Of a stretch of 64,000 nucleotides of DNA, positions 18,782 to 28,869 are shown one piece after another. How positions within the stretch are numbered: position 1 is the stretch's first letter; each line of letters starts with the position of its first letter. The notes under the pieces are model-generated. The model was not told the DNA's origin, did no database searches, and saw only the letters and a program-made list of their open reading frames with translations. The position numbers and the translations under genes are program-made. The stretch is from Helicobacter jaachi (GTDB lineage Bacteria > Campylobacterota > Campylobacteria > Campylobacterales > Helicobacteraceae), in NCBI RefSeq assembly GCF_000763135.2, contig NZ_JRPR02000001.1, positions 1 to 64,000 on the forward strand, in the 5' to 3' direction.

Positions 18782-19816
18782 ATGTTAATGGATAGACTCA
18801 TTGGGACTTTCTCTAAAGATATTGCTATTGACTTAGGCACGGCAAATACTTTGGTGTTAGTGAAAGGAGAAGGTATCATCATTAATGAGCCATCTGTTGT
18901 CGCGGTGCAGGCAGACAGATTCAGCACTGGCAAGATTTTGGCTGTGGGCAAAGAAGCAAAAGATATGCTAGGGAAAACGCCCGATGGTATTCAAGCCATT
19001 CGCCCGATGAAAGATGGCGTAATAGCAGATTTTGATATGACAGAAAGAATGATACGCTATTTTATAGAGAAAGCCCATAAGCGCAAAACTCTCATTCGTC
19101 CGCGCATTATGGTGTGCGTGCCTTATGGCTTGACAGGTGTAGAAAAAAAAGCTGTTAAAGAATCAGCCATGAGTGCAGGCGCACGTGAGGTATTTTTAAT
19201 AGAAGAGCCTATGGCAGCAGCTATTGGCGCGGGACTGCAGATTCAAGAATCTAAGGGAAGCTTGGTTATTGACATTGGTGGAGGCACGACAGAAATTGGT
19301 GTGATTTCTTTGGGTGGATTGGTGATTAGTAAATCCATTAAGGTGGCTGGAGATAAGCTTGATGTGGCAGTTATGGACTATGTGCGCAAGAAATTTAACC
19401 TCCTCATCGGTGAGCGCACAGGAGAAGAGATTAAAATTCAAATCGGCTCTGCCTCACCTATGGAAAAGCCCCTTGTTATGCAAGTGCGTGGGCGCGACCA
19501 AGTGAGCGGGCTACTTAATACTATTGAGCTTACGAGCGAAGATGTAAGAGAAGCGATGAAAGACCAGCTACGCGAGATTAGCAATGCACTAAAAAGCGTG
19601 CTTGAATCAATGCCACCAGATTTAGCAGGCGATATTGTGGAAAATGGTATCGTGCTTACAGGTGGTGGGGCGTTGATACGCGGACTTGATAAATATCTCT
19701 CCGATATTGTGCGCCTGCCTGTTTATGTGGGTGAAGAACCCCTACTTTGCGTGGCAAAAGGCACAGGCAAGGCGATGGAAGATTTAGATTTACTCAATCA
19801 ACTCGCTTTTGATTGA
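18782..19816 (+). CDS. mreB: rod shape-determining protein MreB
   Basis: MreB is the bacterial actin that directs lateral wall synthesis from the inner face of the membrane. It has 344 residues. ATP-binding motifs: phosphate 1 (DLGTANTLV near residue 17), phosphate 2 (VIDIGGGTTEIGV) and adenosine (LTGGGALIRGLD). The hydrophobic N-terminus could act as a membrane anchor. It carries few AGAATCT words (one, near 19246), in line with strong protein constraint. mreC follows immediately. Confidence 0.97.
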   Translation: MLMDRLIGTFSKDIAIDLGTANTLVLVKGEGIIINEPSVVAVQADRFSTGKILAVGKEAKDMLGKTPDGIQAIRPMKDGVIADFDMTERMIRYFIEKAHKRKTLIRPRIMVCVPYGLTGVEKKAVKESAMSAGAREVFLIEEPMAAAIGAGLQIQESKGSLVIDIGGGTTEIGVISLGGLVISKSIKVAGDKLDVAVMDYVRKKFNLLIGERTGEEIKIQIGSASPMEKPLVMQVRGRDQVSGLLNTIELTSEDVREAMKDQLREISNALKSVLESMPPDLAGDIVENGIVLTGGGALIRGLDKYLSDIVRLPVYVGEEPLLCVAKGTGKAMEDLDLLNQLAFD

Positions 19817-19826
19817 GAAAGCCGCT

Positions 19827-20708
19827 ATGCGATATAAAATCCTTATTTTTGGGATTGTTTTTTTTGTTTGTATTTTGGTTTTAATGGAGGTGGATAAATC
19901 CATTCAAAGCAAGATTCTAAACGCAAGCGATTACATAAAAATATTCTTTCTAGATTCTAAAGAAGGCATTGCAAATGCGTATGAAAGGCATTTTGACCAA
20001 GCCGAACAAATACAAACCCTCAAACAAAAAGTCGCAGATTACGACAAACTTACACTTGAAATACAAATGCTTAAAAGCGAGATTTTAAAGCTCTCAAACC
20101 TCATTGGCAAGGGCGGTATCACGCATGAGGACGAGAGCATTCACTTAGGGCGTGTGATTTCATTTGCTACACTAGGTGAGCGTGATAGAATCTGGCTAGA
20201 ATCTAATCTAAGCGCATATAGTCAAAAGGCTGAGCAAAAAATTTTTGGCATTGTTAAAGATAATGTCGCTATTGGCGTGGCTGTGATAGAAAATGGCAGA
20301 TTAGAGGGGTTTTTAAACGGCAATGAAAATTGTCATTATGATGTCTATATCGGACAAAATAGAGCTATGGGCATTGTCTCTGGCTCAAATAAAGGGTATT
20401 TGGTGGTGGATTATATACCTGATTGGATCGAGATTCATAAAGGCGATAAGGTTTTTACAAGCGGGCTTGATGGCATATTTTTGGAAAATATCCCTGTGGG
20501 CGTAGTAGAAAATGTGCGCGAAAATTATGGCTATTTGAGTGCTGATGTAAAGCCTTATGGTAGCCTTAATGAGCTTTCTTATGTGTGGATTATTGATAGA
20601 GAATCTCCCCAACTTACTTCCACAGATTCACAAAATTTGCAGCCAGATTCTCAAAATGCACCAAAAGAGACTTTAGAAAATCTAAATTCCCAAACCATGC
20701 AGGATTAA
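19827..20708 (+). CDS. mreC: rod shape-determining protein MreC
   Basis: MreC links MreB to the periplasmic wall machinery. I choose ATG 19827 (MRYKILIF), giving 293 residues; a TTG at 19809 overlapping mreB is the alternative. It has one N-terminal membrane span (about residues 5-22), a coiled coil (about 50-90, QIQTLKQKVADYDKLTLEIQ) and a beta-rich periplasmic domain (HLGRVISF... KGDKVFTSGLDGIF). The C-terminal tail is Ser/Gln/Asn-rich and contains several AGATTCT words. Confidence 0.93.
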   Translation: MRYKILIFGIVFFVCILVLMEVDKSIQSKILNASDYIKIFFLDSKEGIANAYERHFDQAEQIQTLKQKVADYDKLTLEIQMLKSEILKLSNLIGKGGITHEDESIHLGRVISFATLGERDRIWLESNLSAYSQKAEQKIFGIVKDNVAIGVAVIENGRLEGFLNGNENCHYDVYIGQNRAMGIVSGSNKGYLVVDYIPDWIEIHKGDKVFTSGLDGIFLENIPVGVVENVRENYGYLSADVKPYGSLNELSYVWIIDRESPQLTSTDSQNLQPDSQNAPKETLENLNSQTMQD

Positions 20709-22958
20709 ATGCCAAAAATAAGCCATACACACTCCAGCGCGCATACTCATGAGCAAACACAAAAGATTATGCAATTTTTGCATATTTTTGTAGCCTCACT
20801 GCAGCAAGCCACACAAAAGTATCAAATCGATGCACTCATAGATGAGCTAAATGCCATAAAGCATAGCGACATAGCCCTTATATGTGCAAGTAAAGAGGGC
20901 GCGGATTTGGTACAAGAAATCATTTGCCTTGTGCGGGATAAAATCTTTCATCTATTCTCACAGGGCGATATTTGTAATGTAAAGTATTTGAATATCTTGC
21001 TTTTTGCGCTAGATTCTAAGCAGGATACGCGCTTTAGTGTGTTTATAAATATGGCACAAAAGGGGCTTTTTGCACCCCAAGCGAGTGATGTTGAGAATCT
21101 GCTCTTTATTGAGCTTTATGTCCTTGCTAAAGCACTAGCGCAAATGTGTGATGTGCAAGCACTTATGCGTGAATATATCTCGCTTATTATGCTTATAGAT
21201 ATTAATCTGCCCCAAGCATTGGAACATACAAGCTTTATTGTAGAGCGATTTGAGGCTTTAGGCGTGCAAATGCACACACTTTTAGAGGCTATTAAGGCTC
21301 AATCTCAAGCGCAAGTGTATTTTGCCTATCCTGCTATGCGCAGGCGAAGCATACTTAATTGGCAGCTGCATTGCTTTTGGAATGTTTCGCATTTTTTTAA
21401 TCATCACGCGTGGCTTGAGCTGTATGAAATATGGCGCGCATTATTTTATACAATGCTTGAAAATGGCGGTGTAGAGGGCATTGATGAAGCAATGTATATG
21501 CAATTTTTTATGTATCACATGTGCGGGAATAATTTCCAGCACCAAGCGCAATGGGCTAGATTCTGTAATGAGATTGATAAAGTGGGGGCAGAATATTATG
21601 AGCGCTTTGCACTAGAGCAAAATATTTATGGCTGCGCCATGCCTAGCAGTGAGGCAAAAAGCACAAAAAAGCGTATAGCCATTTTACGCGATAGACTTGT
21701 GGCAAATTCCCCCTATAAAGTCGAATACAGCCTTTTAAGCAATCTTTTGCAAGATGAAGCCTTTACTCAAATGTATGAGGTGAGAATCTACACTATGAAA
21801 CTGCTTGAAAAAAGTATTGATGATGTGCATATTATTAAGCTTTATGAGGATTTAGGCGTAAAGGTTATTGATGTGATCTCTCCATTTAATGCTAAAGGCT
21901 TTTATAATTCACATTTGCAAAAAGCCCTCGCGCTCAAAAATGCTATACAAAATGATAATATACACATTCTCATAAGCCCAAATAATGGCTATGGCATAAG
22001 CGACTTTATCCTTGCCTCACGCAGCGCACCTTTGCAGATTTATTATTCGCATGGCAATTTTGTGTATGATTTATCTTGCATCGATGTGAAAATGACGCAT
22101 ATTTGCCAAAACAAGCGGCGCATTATGCATGAGGGGTATGAGTTTTATGGCGTGCCTGTAAAAATGCTCGACAGATTCTATAATCCTCCCCTTGATAGCG
22201 TGCTAAAAGAGCGTATAGCACAGGCTCGTAAGGCTTTTGGTAAAGAGTGTATCATTATAGGCAGCATTGGGCGCTTAGTGAAACTACACTCACATGCATA
22301 TTGGAAGTGTGTAATAGATATTATGCAAGATTATCCCCAAAGTATATATGTGGCTTGTGGCGGGGGTAATAGCACGCTTATTAGCACTTGCATTATGGAA
22401 TGCTTTACAGATAAAGCAAGTGGGGAGGCATTTTTAGAGCGTGTGCATTTTATGGGCTATGTGGATAGTAGCGTTTATGGGCATATTATTGATATTTGGC
22501 TAGATAGTTTCCCGCTTGAGCAAGGAGAGAGCCGCATAGAATACGCTGCTAAAGGAGGGTTAAGCCTTATGATGAGTAAAACCCCAAAAGAGCTGCGCTT
22601 AGGCAATCTTAAAGATGCTTTAGACAAATGGCAAGCCCTGCCACATAGCGATGGCTCACCCAAAACGCAGACGGAATATGACGAAACTTATGCGCTTTTA
22701 GCAGAATACTCGCCTTATTTTCTTGCCTTTAGCGAAGCAGATTATATAACTAAAGGCAAGGCTTTAGTGGAGCTGTTTGCAACGCATGACACACAGCGCA
22801 TACAGATTCTAAAAAATGCCGCAGCAAAGGGCAGACAAATAGGTGATGATATTAAATCAAGTGAGGGCGTAGTAGCCTTTAAAGATATTATGGCTTTATC
22901 TACATTTACAGAATCTACGCCCAGCACGCCACCTATGCTGCCAGATTCTATACCATAA
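20709..22958 (+). CDS. large glycosyltransferase-like protein (GT-B fold, GT41/HMW1C-like C-terminus)
   Basis: This 749-residue protein has no signal peptide and no membrane span. Residues 1 to about 330 are helical and unrecognised. From about 335 there is a two-domain GT-B pattern: KRIAILRDRL, a mid-domain SPNNGYGISDFILASRSAPLQ, then IIGSIGRLVKLHSHAYW and a donor-site stretch DIWLDSFPLEQGESRIEYAAKGG, which recalls the nucleotide-sugar site of HMW1C and O-GlcNAc transferases (LDsfP...g...E). The acceptor is unknown: protein or a surface glycan. It starts directly at the mreC stop and is followed 8 bp on by an MBOAT gene, so it probably belongs to a glycan assembly and decoration locus. Confidence 0.65.
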   Translation: MPKISHTHSSAHTHEQTQKIMQFLHIFVASLQQATQKYQIDALIDELNAIKHSDIALICASKEGADLVQEIICLVRDKIFHLFSQGDICNVKYLNILLFALDSKQDTRFSVFINMAQKGLFAPQASDVENLLFIELYVLAKALAQMCDVQALMREYISLIMLIDINLPQALEHTSFIVERFEALGVQMHTLLEAIKAQSQAQVYFAYPAMRRRSILNWQLHCFWNVSHFFNHHAWLELYEIWRALFYTMLENGGVEGIDEAMYMQFFMYHMCGNNFQHQAQWARFCNEIDKVGAEYYERFALEQNIYGCAMPSSEAKSTKKRIAILRDRLVANSPYKVEYSLLSNLLQDEAFTQMYEVRIYTMKLLEKSIDDVHIIKLYEDLGVKVIDVISPFNAKGFYNSHLQKALALKNAIQNDNIHILISPNNGYGISDFILASRSAPLQIYYSHGNFVYDLSCIDVKMTHICQNKRRIMHEGYEFYGVPVKMLDRFYNPPLDSVLKERIAQARKAFGKECIIIGSIGRLVKLHSHAYWKCVIDIMQDYPQSIYVACGGGNSTLISTCIMECFTDKASGEAFLERVHFMGYVDSSVYGHIIDIWLDSFPLEQGESRIEYAAKGGLSLMMSKTPKELRLGNLKDALDKWQALPHSDGSPKTQTEYDETYALLAEYSPYFLAFSEADYITKGKALVELFATHDTQRIQILKNAAAKGRQIGDDIKSSEGVVAFKDIMALSTFTESTPSTPPMLPDSIP

Positions 22959-22966
22959 GGATTGTT

Positions 22967-24379
22967 GTGCTGTTTAATAGTTTTGCTTTTATTGCGCTTG
23001 TGTGTGTAACGCTATGCTTGTATTATTTGCCTTTGCTGCGCTCCATGCAGGTGTATATACTCATTATTGCAAGCTTTGTATTTTATGCGTATGGACAGGC
23101 GAGTTTGCTTATTTTACTGCTTATTTCAGCTTCACTTAATGCCATAGTGAGCTATCTAGTTTATTTTAGCCCCTCACTCACCAAAAGGTGGTTTTACGCG
23201 CTCTGCGGTGTGAGCATCAATCTAGCCATTTTGATAGGCTTTAAATACAGCCCACTTTTTGCGCAGGTGATAAACTACTACGCCTCGCTTGATGGCATAG
23301 GAGCGTTTCTTGTGGCTATTCCACTGCCTATTGGGATTTCTTTTTACACTTTTCAAGGCATTAGTCTAGTTGTTGATTTATACCGCTATGGGAGCCATGC
23401 TAATCATCAAAACTTAATTACACGCAGCTTTTTGCGCCATTATTGCAACACCATATTTTTTATTTCATTTTTTCCCCAACTTGTCGCAGGTCCTATCCTT
23501 AAAGCGCATCAATTTTATCCACAAATTTGTCCCAAATACGCCCAAAACATCGCTTGGCTAAGCGCGTTTAAAATTATAATCATTGGCTATTTTCTTAAAA
23601 TGGTGATTGCTGATAATCTTAAAGACCAAACTTTTTGGATAGCTTATCCATATTTTGAAGCCTTTAATGCACTCACATTATGCGTTTTGCTCTTTGGATA
23701 TAGTATGCAAATTTTTGCAGATTTTGCAGGATATAGCCTTATTGCCATAGGTGTGGCAAAACTCTTTGGCTATGAGCTGCCCAAAAACTTTCATTTCCCC
23801 TATCTGGCGGATTCTTTTGCTGATTTTTGGAGGCGGTGGCATATATCATTATCCACTTGGCTCAAAGAATATCTCTATATCCCGCTAGGTGGGAATAGGA
23901 AAGGCGCATTTCGCACTTATCTCAATCTTATTATCGTTATGGCTCTAGGGGGCTTATGGCATGGTGCAGCGCTCTCATATATCGTGTGGGGATTGTATCA
24001 TGGCATATTATTAGCCATAGAGCGATTTTTAAAGCAATTTATTACCCTAAAGGCGCATTTGGGCATACATATTCTAAAAATTTGCTTTGTGTTTGTGTGC
24101 GTATCTTTGGGCTGGCTCTTTTTTAAGCTTAATAATTTTAGCGACGCGCTAAGCTTTTTAAATAAAATCTTTATCCACACAGAGGGTGGCACCAATAAGC
24201 GCGTGATTTTAAGCATTTGCTTTTATGCGCTGCCTGTTGGGCTATACTATGCCAATCACTTATTAAGCCTAAGATATCATAAAAATCTTTTAGATATCAA
24301 TCTCACTTATGGTGTATTATTATTTTTAATTGCCACGAACAGCGGAGGGAGCGATGCCTTTATTTACTTCCAATTTTAA
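22967..24379 (+). CDS. MBOAT-family O-acyltransferase (AlgI/PatA/DltB type), first copy
   Basis: This 470-residue polytopic membrane protein starts at GTG 22967. It shows the AlgI-type signatures: PIGISFYTFQGISLVVDLYR, FFPQLVAGPI, ADFAGYSLIAIG, FADFWRRWHISLSTWLKEYLY and IPLGGNRKG, with the catalytic His in GLWHGAALSY. Such proteins move acyl (usually acetyl) groups across the inner membrane to a partner that modifies a glycan. Here the partner is the SGNH-like gene that overlaps its 3' end. A second, distinct copy lies at 30770-32182. Substrate: probably a surface glycan, given the flanking glycosyltransferases. Confidence 0.9.
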   Translation: MLFNSFAFIALVCVTLCLYYLPLLRSMQVYILIIASFVFYAYGQASLLILLLISASLNAIVSYLVYFSPSLTKRWFYALCGVSINLAILIGFKYSPLFAQVINYYASLDGIGAFLVAIPLPIGISFYTFQGISLVVDLYRYGSHANHQNLITRSFLRHYCNTIFFISFFPQLVAGPILKAHQFYPQICPKYAQNIAWLSAFKIIIIGYFLKMVIADNLKDQTFWIAYPYFEAFNALTLCVLLFGYSMQIFADFAGYSLIAIGVAKLFGYELPKNFHFPYLADSFADFWRRWHISLSTWLKEYLYIPLGGNRKGAFRTYLNLIIVMALGGLWHGAALSYIVWGLYHGILLAIERFLKQFITLKAHLGIHILKICFVFVCVSLGWLFFKLNNFSDALSFLNKIFIHTEGGTNKRVILSICFYALPVGLYYANHLLSLRYHKNLLDINLTYGVLLFLIATNSGGSDAFIYFQF

Positions 24380-25235
24380 GTCTATTTTAAAAATCATAGG
24401 CATATTTTTAGCATTATTTGCAGGCTACAATCTTTTTTTAGCCATTGCTAAACCGCAAGTAAGCCTTTTGCAACACCAATGGCAAGACAATATAGTAGCC
24501 GCGCAACATTACATTTATGCCCCCCCCCCAAGCACATTATCGCAAAGCATTATCGTGGGCTCTTCTTTGGCGGTAAGAATGGATAAAGATATATTACAAG
24601 AGCATAGATTCTATAATCTAGCGCTGGGCGGAGATAGCCCATTAACGGGGCTTATGATTATAAAATCTTGTATGCAAAAAGGCGCGCAAGCCCCAAAAGC
24701 TATCTATATCGAGGAAAATACGCTATTTATGCGCGATTACAATAAAGAGATGATTGATAATCTTTTTAATCCCGCACTTTACACACTTCGCAAATACCTC
24801 CCCTCACTGCTTGAAAAATATCAACCGCTTAATCTTATATATTCCGCGCTTTATGAGTATTCTGGCTTAAAAAATAAGTCAAAATGGAGCGAGCAGCGCG
24901 ATGAGCGCGTATATGAAATGAATATGCAAAATTTTTTGCGCCAATATGATGAGCCACTCACAAACTACACTGCACAACTCACACAATTACAGAATCTAGT
25001 AGCATTTTTTGAAAATAATGGAGTGAAAGTTGTATTTTTTCAAATGCCAATTGATGCGCGCCTAGCGCACAAAGCACTGCCAACACAACAACATGCACTT
25101 TTAAAGCAGTATTTTGGACACATAGCATTTATGCCCCCTCCAGAGTATTCGCAATATGTGAGTTCTGATGGCATACATCTGCTGCCAAAAAGTGCGCTAG
25201 ATTTTACGCAATCTTTTCTTACCCTAGCTCATTAA
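24354..25235 (+). CDS. SGNH-like partner of the MBOAT acyltransferase, with C10 tract
   Basis: I choose ATG 24354 (MPLFTSNF) after GGAGGGAGCG, giving 293 residues and a 26-bp overlap with the MBOAT gene. One N-terminal membrane span is followed by a periplasmic domain with the block I serine in IIVGSSLAVRMD and the C-terminal catalytic pair in SSDGIHLLPKSA. This matches PatB/AlgX-like acetyltransfer partners. A run of ten C (24520-24529) encodes the APPP near codon 56; in this sequence it is in frame. A one-base slip would remove every catalytic residue, so the gene is probably phase-variable and ON here. Confidence 0.8.
   Translation: MPLFTSNFKSILKIIGIFLALFAGYNLFLAIAKPQVSLLQHQWQDNIVAAQHYIYAPPPSTLSQSIIVGSSLAVRMDKDILQEHRFYNLALGGDSPLTGLMIIKSCMQKGAQAPKAIYIEENTLFMRDYNKEMIDNLFNPALYTLRKYLPSLLEKYQPLNLIYSALYEYSGLKNKSKWSEQRDERVYEMNMQNFLRQYDEPLTNYTAQLTQLQNLVAFFENNGVKVVFFQMPIDARLAHKALPTQQHALLKQYFGHIAFMPPPEYSQYVSSDGIHLLPKSALDFTQSFLTLAH
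24520..24529 (+). repeat. C10 homopolymer (contingency tract), gene ON
   Basis: Ten consecutive C inside the SGNH-like acyltransfer gene. G/C tracts of this length are slippage-prone contingency sites in Helicobacter and Campylobacter. Reading is continuous on both sides at the present length. Confidence 0.8.
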
Positions 25236-26423
25236 ATGAAAAAGTCCATCTTAATCTTAGCCGCAGCAAACATTGCCACATGCCCGCGCGCTATGCGTAT
25301 GGTTGAGATATTAAAAGATGATTATGATGTAAGCGTAATGGGCATTGATAGCGATACTGCGCCCATGCCAAAGCTAGAGGATTTATCTAAAAAATATGCG
25401 CATATCAAAAGCTTTAGCTATCCTGTGTATAAAAAGCGCAATTTGTGGCGTGAAATGCGGCTATGGTGGCATTGCTTAAGCAAGCAGTGGGATAAACTAA
25501 GCTTTATTCATAATCGAATGCAGATTCTATATCATTTGCAAAAATATCATTATGATGTGATTATTTGCCATGATGTGCTGCTTTTACCAGTTTTATTTCA
25601 AGGATTAGCACAAAGTGGGCGCTTGGGCATTACAAAAGTTATTTTTGATGCGCGTGAATTTTATCCATGGCAAAACACTAGCTCACTGCGCTGGCGGATA
25701 CTTTTTCAGCCTTTTTTTACTTATTTGTGCGCGAGTTACGCGCCTAGAGCGGATATAATGCTTAGTGTCTCACCCACATTTTGTGCGCTATATAGACAGC
25801 ATTTTGGGCTTAGAGCGCGGCTACTTATGTCCTTGCCCTATGCTTATAATCTCTCTCCCACGCCCATTAATGCGCAAAAAATTAAGATTCTCTATCACGG
25901 CGCACTTAATCAAAATCGTGATATTCATAAGCTCATCAATCTATGCAAATACCTTGATGAGCGCTTTTATATAGATTTTATTTTTACTGGCGGGGAGGCA
26001 AAATTTCGCCAATATATAGAATCTAGCGTGCAAAAACTCATCATTCAAGGCAAACATATAAGGATTTTGCCCCCTGTAAGCTTAGAGGAAATCATTCCCT
26101 TTGGCAATGCCTATGATGTGGGGCTACTCTATATCCCTAAGCACAATAAAAATTTGCTCGCCACACTGCCTAATAAGCTTTTTGAATACACACAATCATG
26201 CCTTAGCATACTTATGCCACCCATTAAGCAAATCCAACATCTTGCACCACATCACTGCATTATCGCGCAGGATTTTTCAATCCCCGCTCTTGCTCATGCG
26301 CTTAATGCTTTAAATGCGCAAGAAATTATGCAGCGCAAACTTAATGCCCACAACGCCGCACAGAATCTACACATCGGCGCTAATGCCCAAAAAGTGCGCG
26401 ATATAGTAAAAACTCTTACATAA
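25236..26423 (+). CDS. glycosyltransferase (GT4-like)
   Basis: This 395-residue protein has the GT-B layout of family 4. The N-terminal acceptor domain carries KSILILAAANIATCPRAMRM and a HDV motif (IICHDVLLLP) near residue 110. A C-terminal donor domain begins with KIKILYHGALNQNRDI (near residue 215), followed by FTGGEAKF, ILPPVSLEEIIPF and a donor-site Glu in LPNKLFEYTQSCL. It is cytoplasmic or membrane-associated. It starts with no gap after the SGNH gene and ends the surface-glycan operon. Sugar donor and acceptor are unknown. Confidence 0.85.
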   Translation: MKKSILILAAANIATCPRAMRMVEILKDDYDVSVMGIDSDTAPMPKLEDLSKKYAHIKSFSYPVYKKRNLWREMRLWWHCLSKQWDKLSFIHNRMQILYHLQKYHYDVIICHDVLLLPVLFQGLAQSGRLGITKVIFDAREFYPWQNTSSLRWRILFQPFFTYLCASYAPRADIMLSVSPTFCALYRQHFGLRARLLMSLPYAYNLSPTPINAQKIKILYHGALNQNRDIHKLINLCKYLDERFYIDFIFTGGEAKFRQYIESSVQKLIIQGKHIRILPPVSLEEIIPFGNAYDVGLLYIPKHNKNLLATLPNKLFEYTQSCLSILMPPIKQIQHLAPHHCIIAQDFSIPALAHALNALNAQEIMQRKLNAHNAAQNLHIGANAQKVRDIVKTLT

Positions 26424-28744
26424 TTAATACTTATAGCCCAATTGCGCATAGAGGCTGGTACCTGAAACTTGATAGTAGTCATAGTAGCGGTTGTTTGTAA
26501 TATTATACGCACTCAAAGACACATCAAGCCCATTATTAAACGCATAGCCCACTTTAGCATTGAGGCTAAATTGCTCCTCATAATATCCAAAAGTATTTTT
26601 AAGCGGCGTGGTATTTAAATCATCAACATAAAAGGGCGCGACATAAAATGCCCACAATGAGCCATATATGCCTCCTCCCTTGGCATTTTGGGTAATACGC
26701 GGGGCATAATTAAGTGATAAATTTGCCGTATGTCGTGGGATAGTGGCTAGCTGCTTACCCTCTGTGGCAGGATTTATGGGATTATCTACAATAGTAGCGT
26801 GAGTGAGCGTATAGTTTCCATCTAGGCTTAATCTATGCACAAAAAGTGGCAATGAAAAAGCATACTCTACGCCTAAAATGCGTCCCTTACCGGCATTCAT
26901 ATAGCGCGTTGGATTAGCTGCACTGCCATTGCCTGCACGATAAATCATATCATCTAGCTCTATATGAAAATAATACAAACTCGTATTTAGCACACCATTT
27001 AAAGTTTGAGAATCTAGCGCATATTCCGCACCTACATCAAAACTGATAGCTCGCTCATGCTTAAGGCTTGGGCTAATACTCCAAATCATTCCCGCGGGTG
27101 TGAAGTATTTATCACGCATGGTTGGCATTCTAAAGCCTGTGCCTATACTTGCTTTAAATATAAGATTTTGCGCATCATTCAAGCTAGGATTATAATTTAT
27201 CCCCAATTTTGGACTAAAAATAGATAGGCTATTGCTTTGATTGTCGCTATTTTGTGTGGTATTGGCTTGATTATAAAAATATCCATTAAAATTTTGCCAC
27301 AAATCATACCGCAAGCCCAAAGTGCTGCTTATTGAAGAAGTCCATTGAGAATCTACATTCACATATCCACTCGCGACAAAAGCTTCACTGCCAAAAGAAC
27401 GATAAGTATCGCCGCGCGAACTATTAATGAGCCAGTTTGTCATATTGCGCTGCTTTTGAGTAAGCTTATAGTAGCGAAACTGCGTTGCAGCAGATATGGT
27501 GTGATTGCTAAAATAAGTGTTTTGATAGATTATATCAAGATAATTACTACTTGAATTAATATCTTGTGTCGTCCCTGCTCCACCATTTCTATCCGCCCCA
27601 CTCGCCACATTTGCATCTTGCCAAGTGCTGAAAAGATTAACACTTGATAGCGCCACTTTTAAAAATGCGTTATCATAAGCATGAGTATAGGTGAGATTTC
27701 CCAAAAGATGCGAATAGCTCCCAATACCCCCAAAGCCAGAGCCTACAAAATAATCCCTGCCATTTACCAGATGCGTGGCATTCCCATTTGCATCGCTCAA
27801 AAAACTGCGCCATTTGCCAAAGGTATTGTTATGATTAGAAAAACTCACCATAGTTTCCACACTATCACGCTCCCCCATATCAAGGCGCGCCTTAAAGCGA
27901 ATATCATAAATCTCCAACTGCCTGCGCCCACCTGTGCCAAGTATATATTTGCCTGCTTTATCCACATAATACCCGCTCATACCAGCTAGAGCAGCAGTAT
28001 TTACGGCATTATTAGCCAAATATGTGGGAAATCCAGCCTCTATATCGCTACTTGTGTAGCCAGCGCTCAATTTAATCTTTAATTTTTTATCAAAAAACAC
28101 ATCGCCAACACTCCCATAGAATCTAAAAGTATTATCTCCTGTGTTTTTACTTAGCTCATGTCCATAGCCCATAATAGCCTGCGCTTCAAAGTCTTGTGGC
28201 ATATCGGTAATGAAATTTATCACACCTCCCATAGCATTTGTGCCATAAAGGCTAGCAAAACTCCCGCGTGCCACCTCCACGCGCTTAACATCATAGAGTG
28301 AAATTTGATTTAAGATTCTAGCCTCGCCCTCTAAGTCACTTAAAATCACGCCATCAAGCATGACAAGCGTGCCATAATTAATGCCACGAATTTTAATCTG
28401 CGGTCTAGGATTAAAGCTAAAATCATCGTGTATGCGCACACCTGCGAGCTTTTTAACCACATCAGCGATTTTAGTGTTTGGCATAGTGGAAATCGTTTGA
28501 GAATCTACCACACTTACATTGCCCGGTATAAGTGAAACATCGCTTTGCAATGCTGAACCTGTAGTGATGAGCTTATCAAACTTATGAGTATGTGGCAAAT
28601 CTTTACTATCTTCGCCATAAAGAACGGAAAGGGGGAGGAGAAAAAAAGCAAATACACCCGCTAGGGTAAAATTTATTTTAGCTTTATAGCGTTTATACGG
28701 GGGGGGGGGGTGATACTATACTTTATATCAAAAATGATATTCAT
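26424..28744 (-). CDS. TonB-dependent outer-membrane receptor, phase-variable, OFF in this sequence
   Basis: The frame is continuous from 28598 to 26424 and reads a complete TonB receptor: a TonB-box-like start (DKLITTG), plug domain (VVKKLAGVRIHD...IKIRGINYG...VEVARGSFASLYGTNAMGGVINF), a 22-strand-type barrel and a final aromatic residue (GYKY). The real start is ATG 28744 after AAAGGATTGTCCT. Between it and the signal peptide (KINFTLAGVFAFFLLPLSVLYG) lies a run of 12 C on the coding strand (28699-28710). With 12 the frame shifts and stops soon after; with 10 or 13 it reads through to give about 772-773 residues. Ligand unknown: iron-siderophore, nickel, cobalamin or similar. Confidence 0.88.
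28699..28710 (-). repeat. G12/C12 contingency tract in the receptor gene
   Basis: Twelve G on the + strand, C12 in the coding direction, between codon 12 and the signal peptide core of the TonB receptor gene. The upstream ATG frame and the receptor frame differ by one base at this length. Read-through needs a length of 10 or 13 (3n+1). Confidence 0.85.
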
Positions 28745-28869
28745 AGGACAATCCTTTACTAAAATTTTCACTTGCCTTAATTCAAAGTGAGCGGATTTTA
28801 TATCATAAAATATCAATTATAGTCAATATAAAATATAAGAATAGATATTATTTAAATTTAAAACCAATA

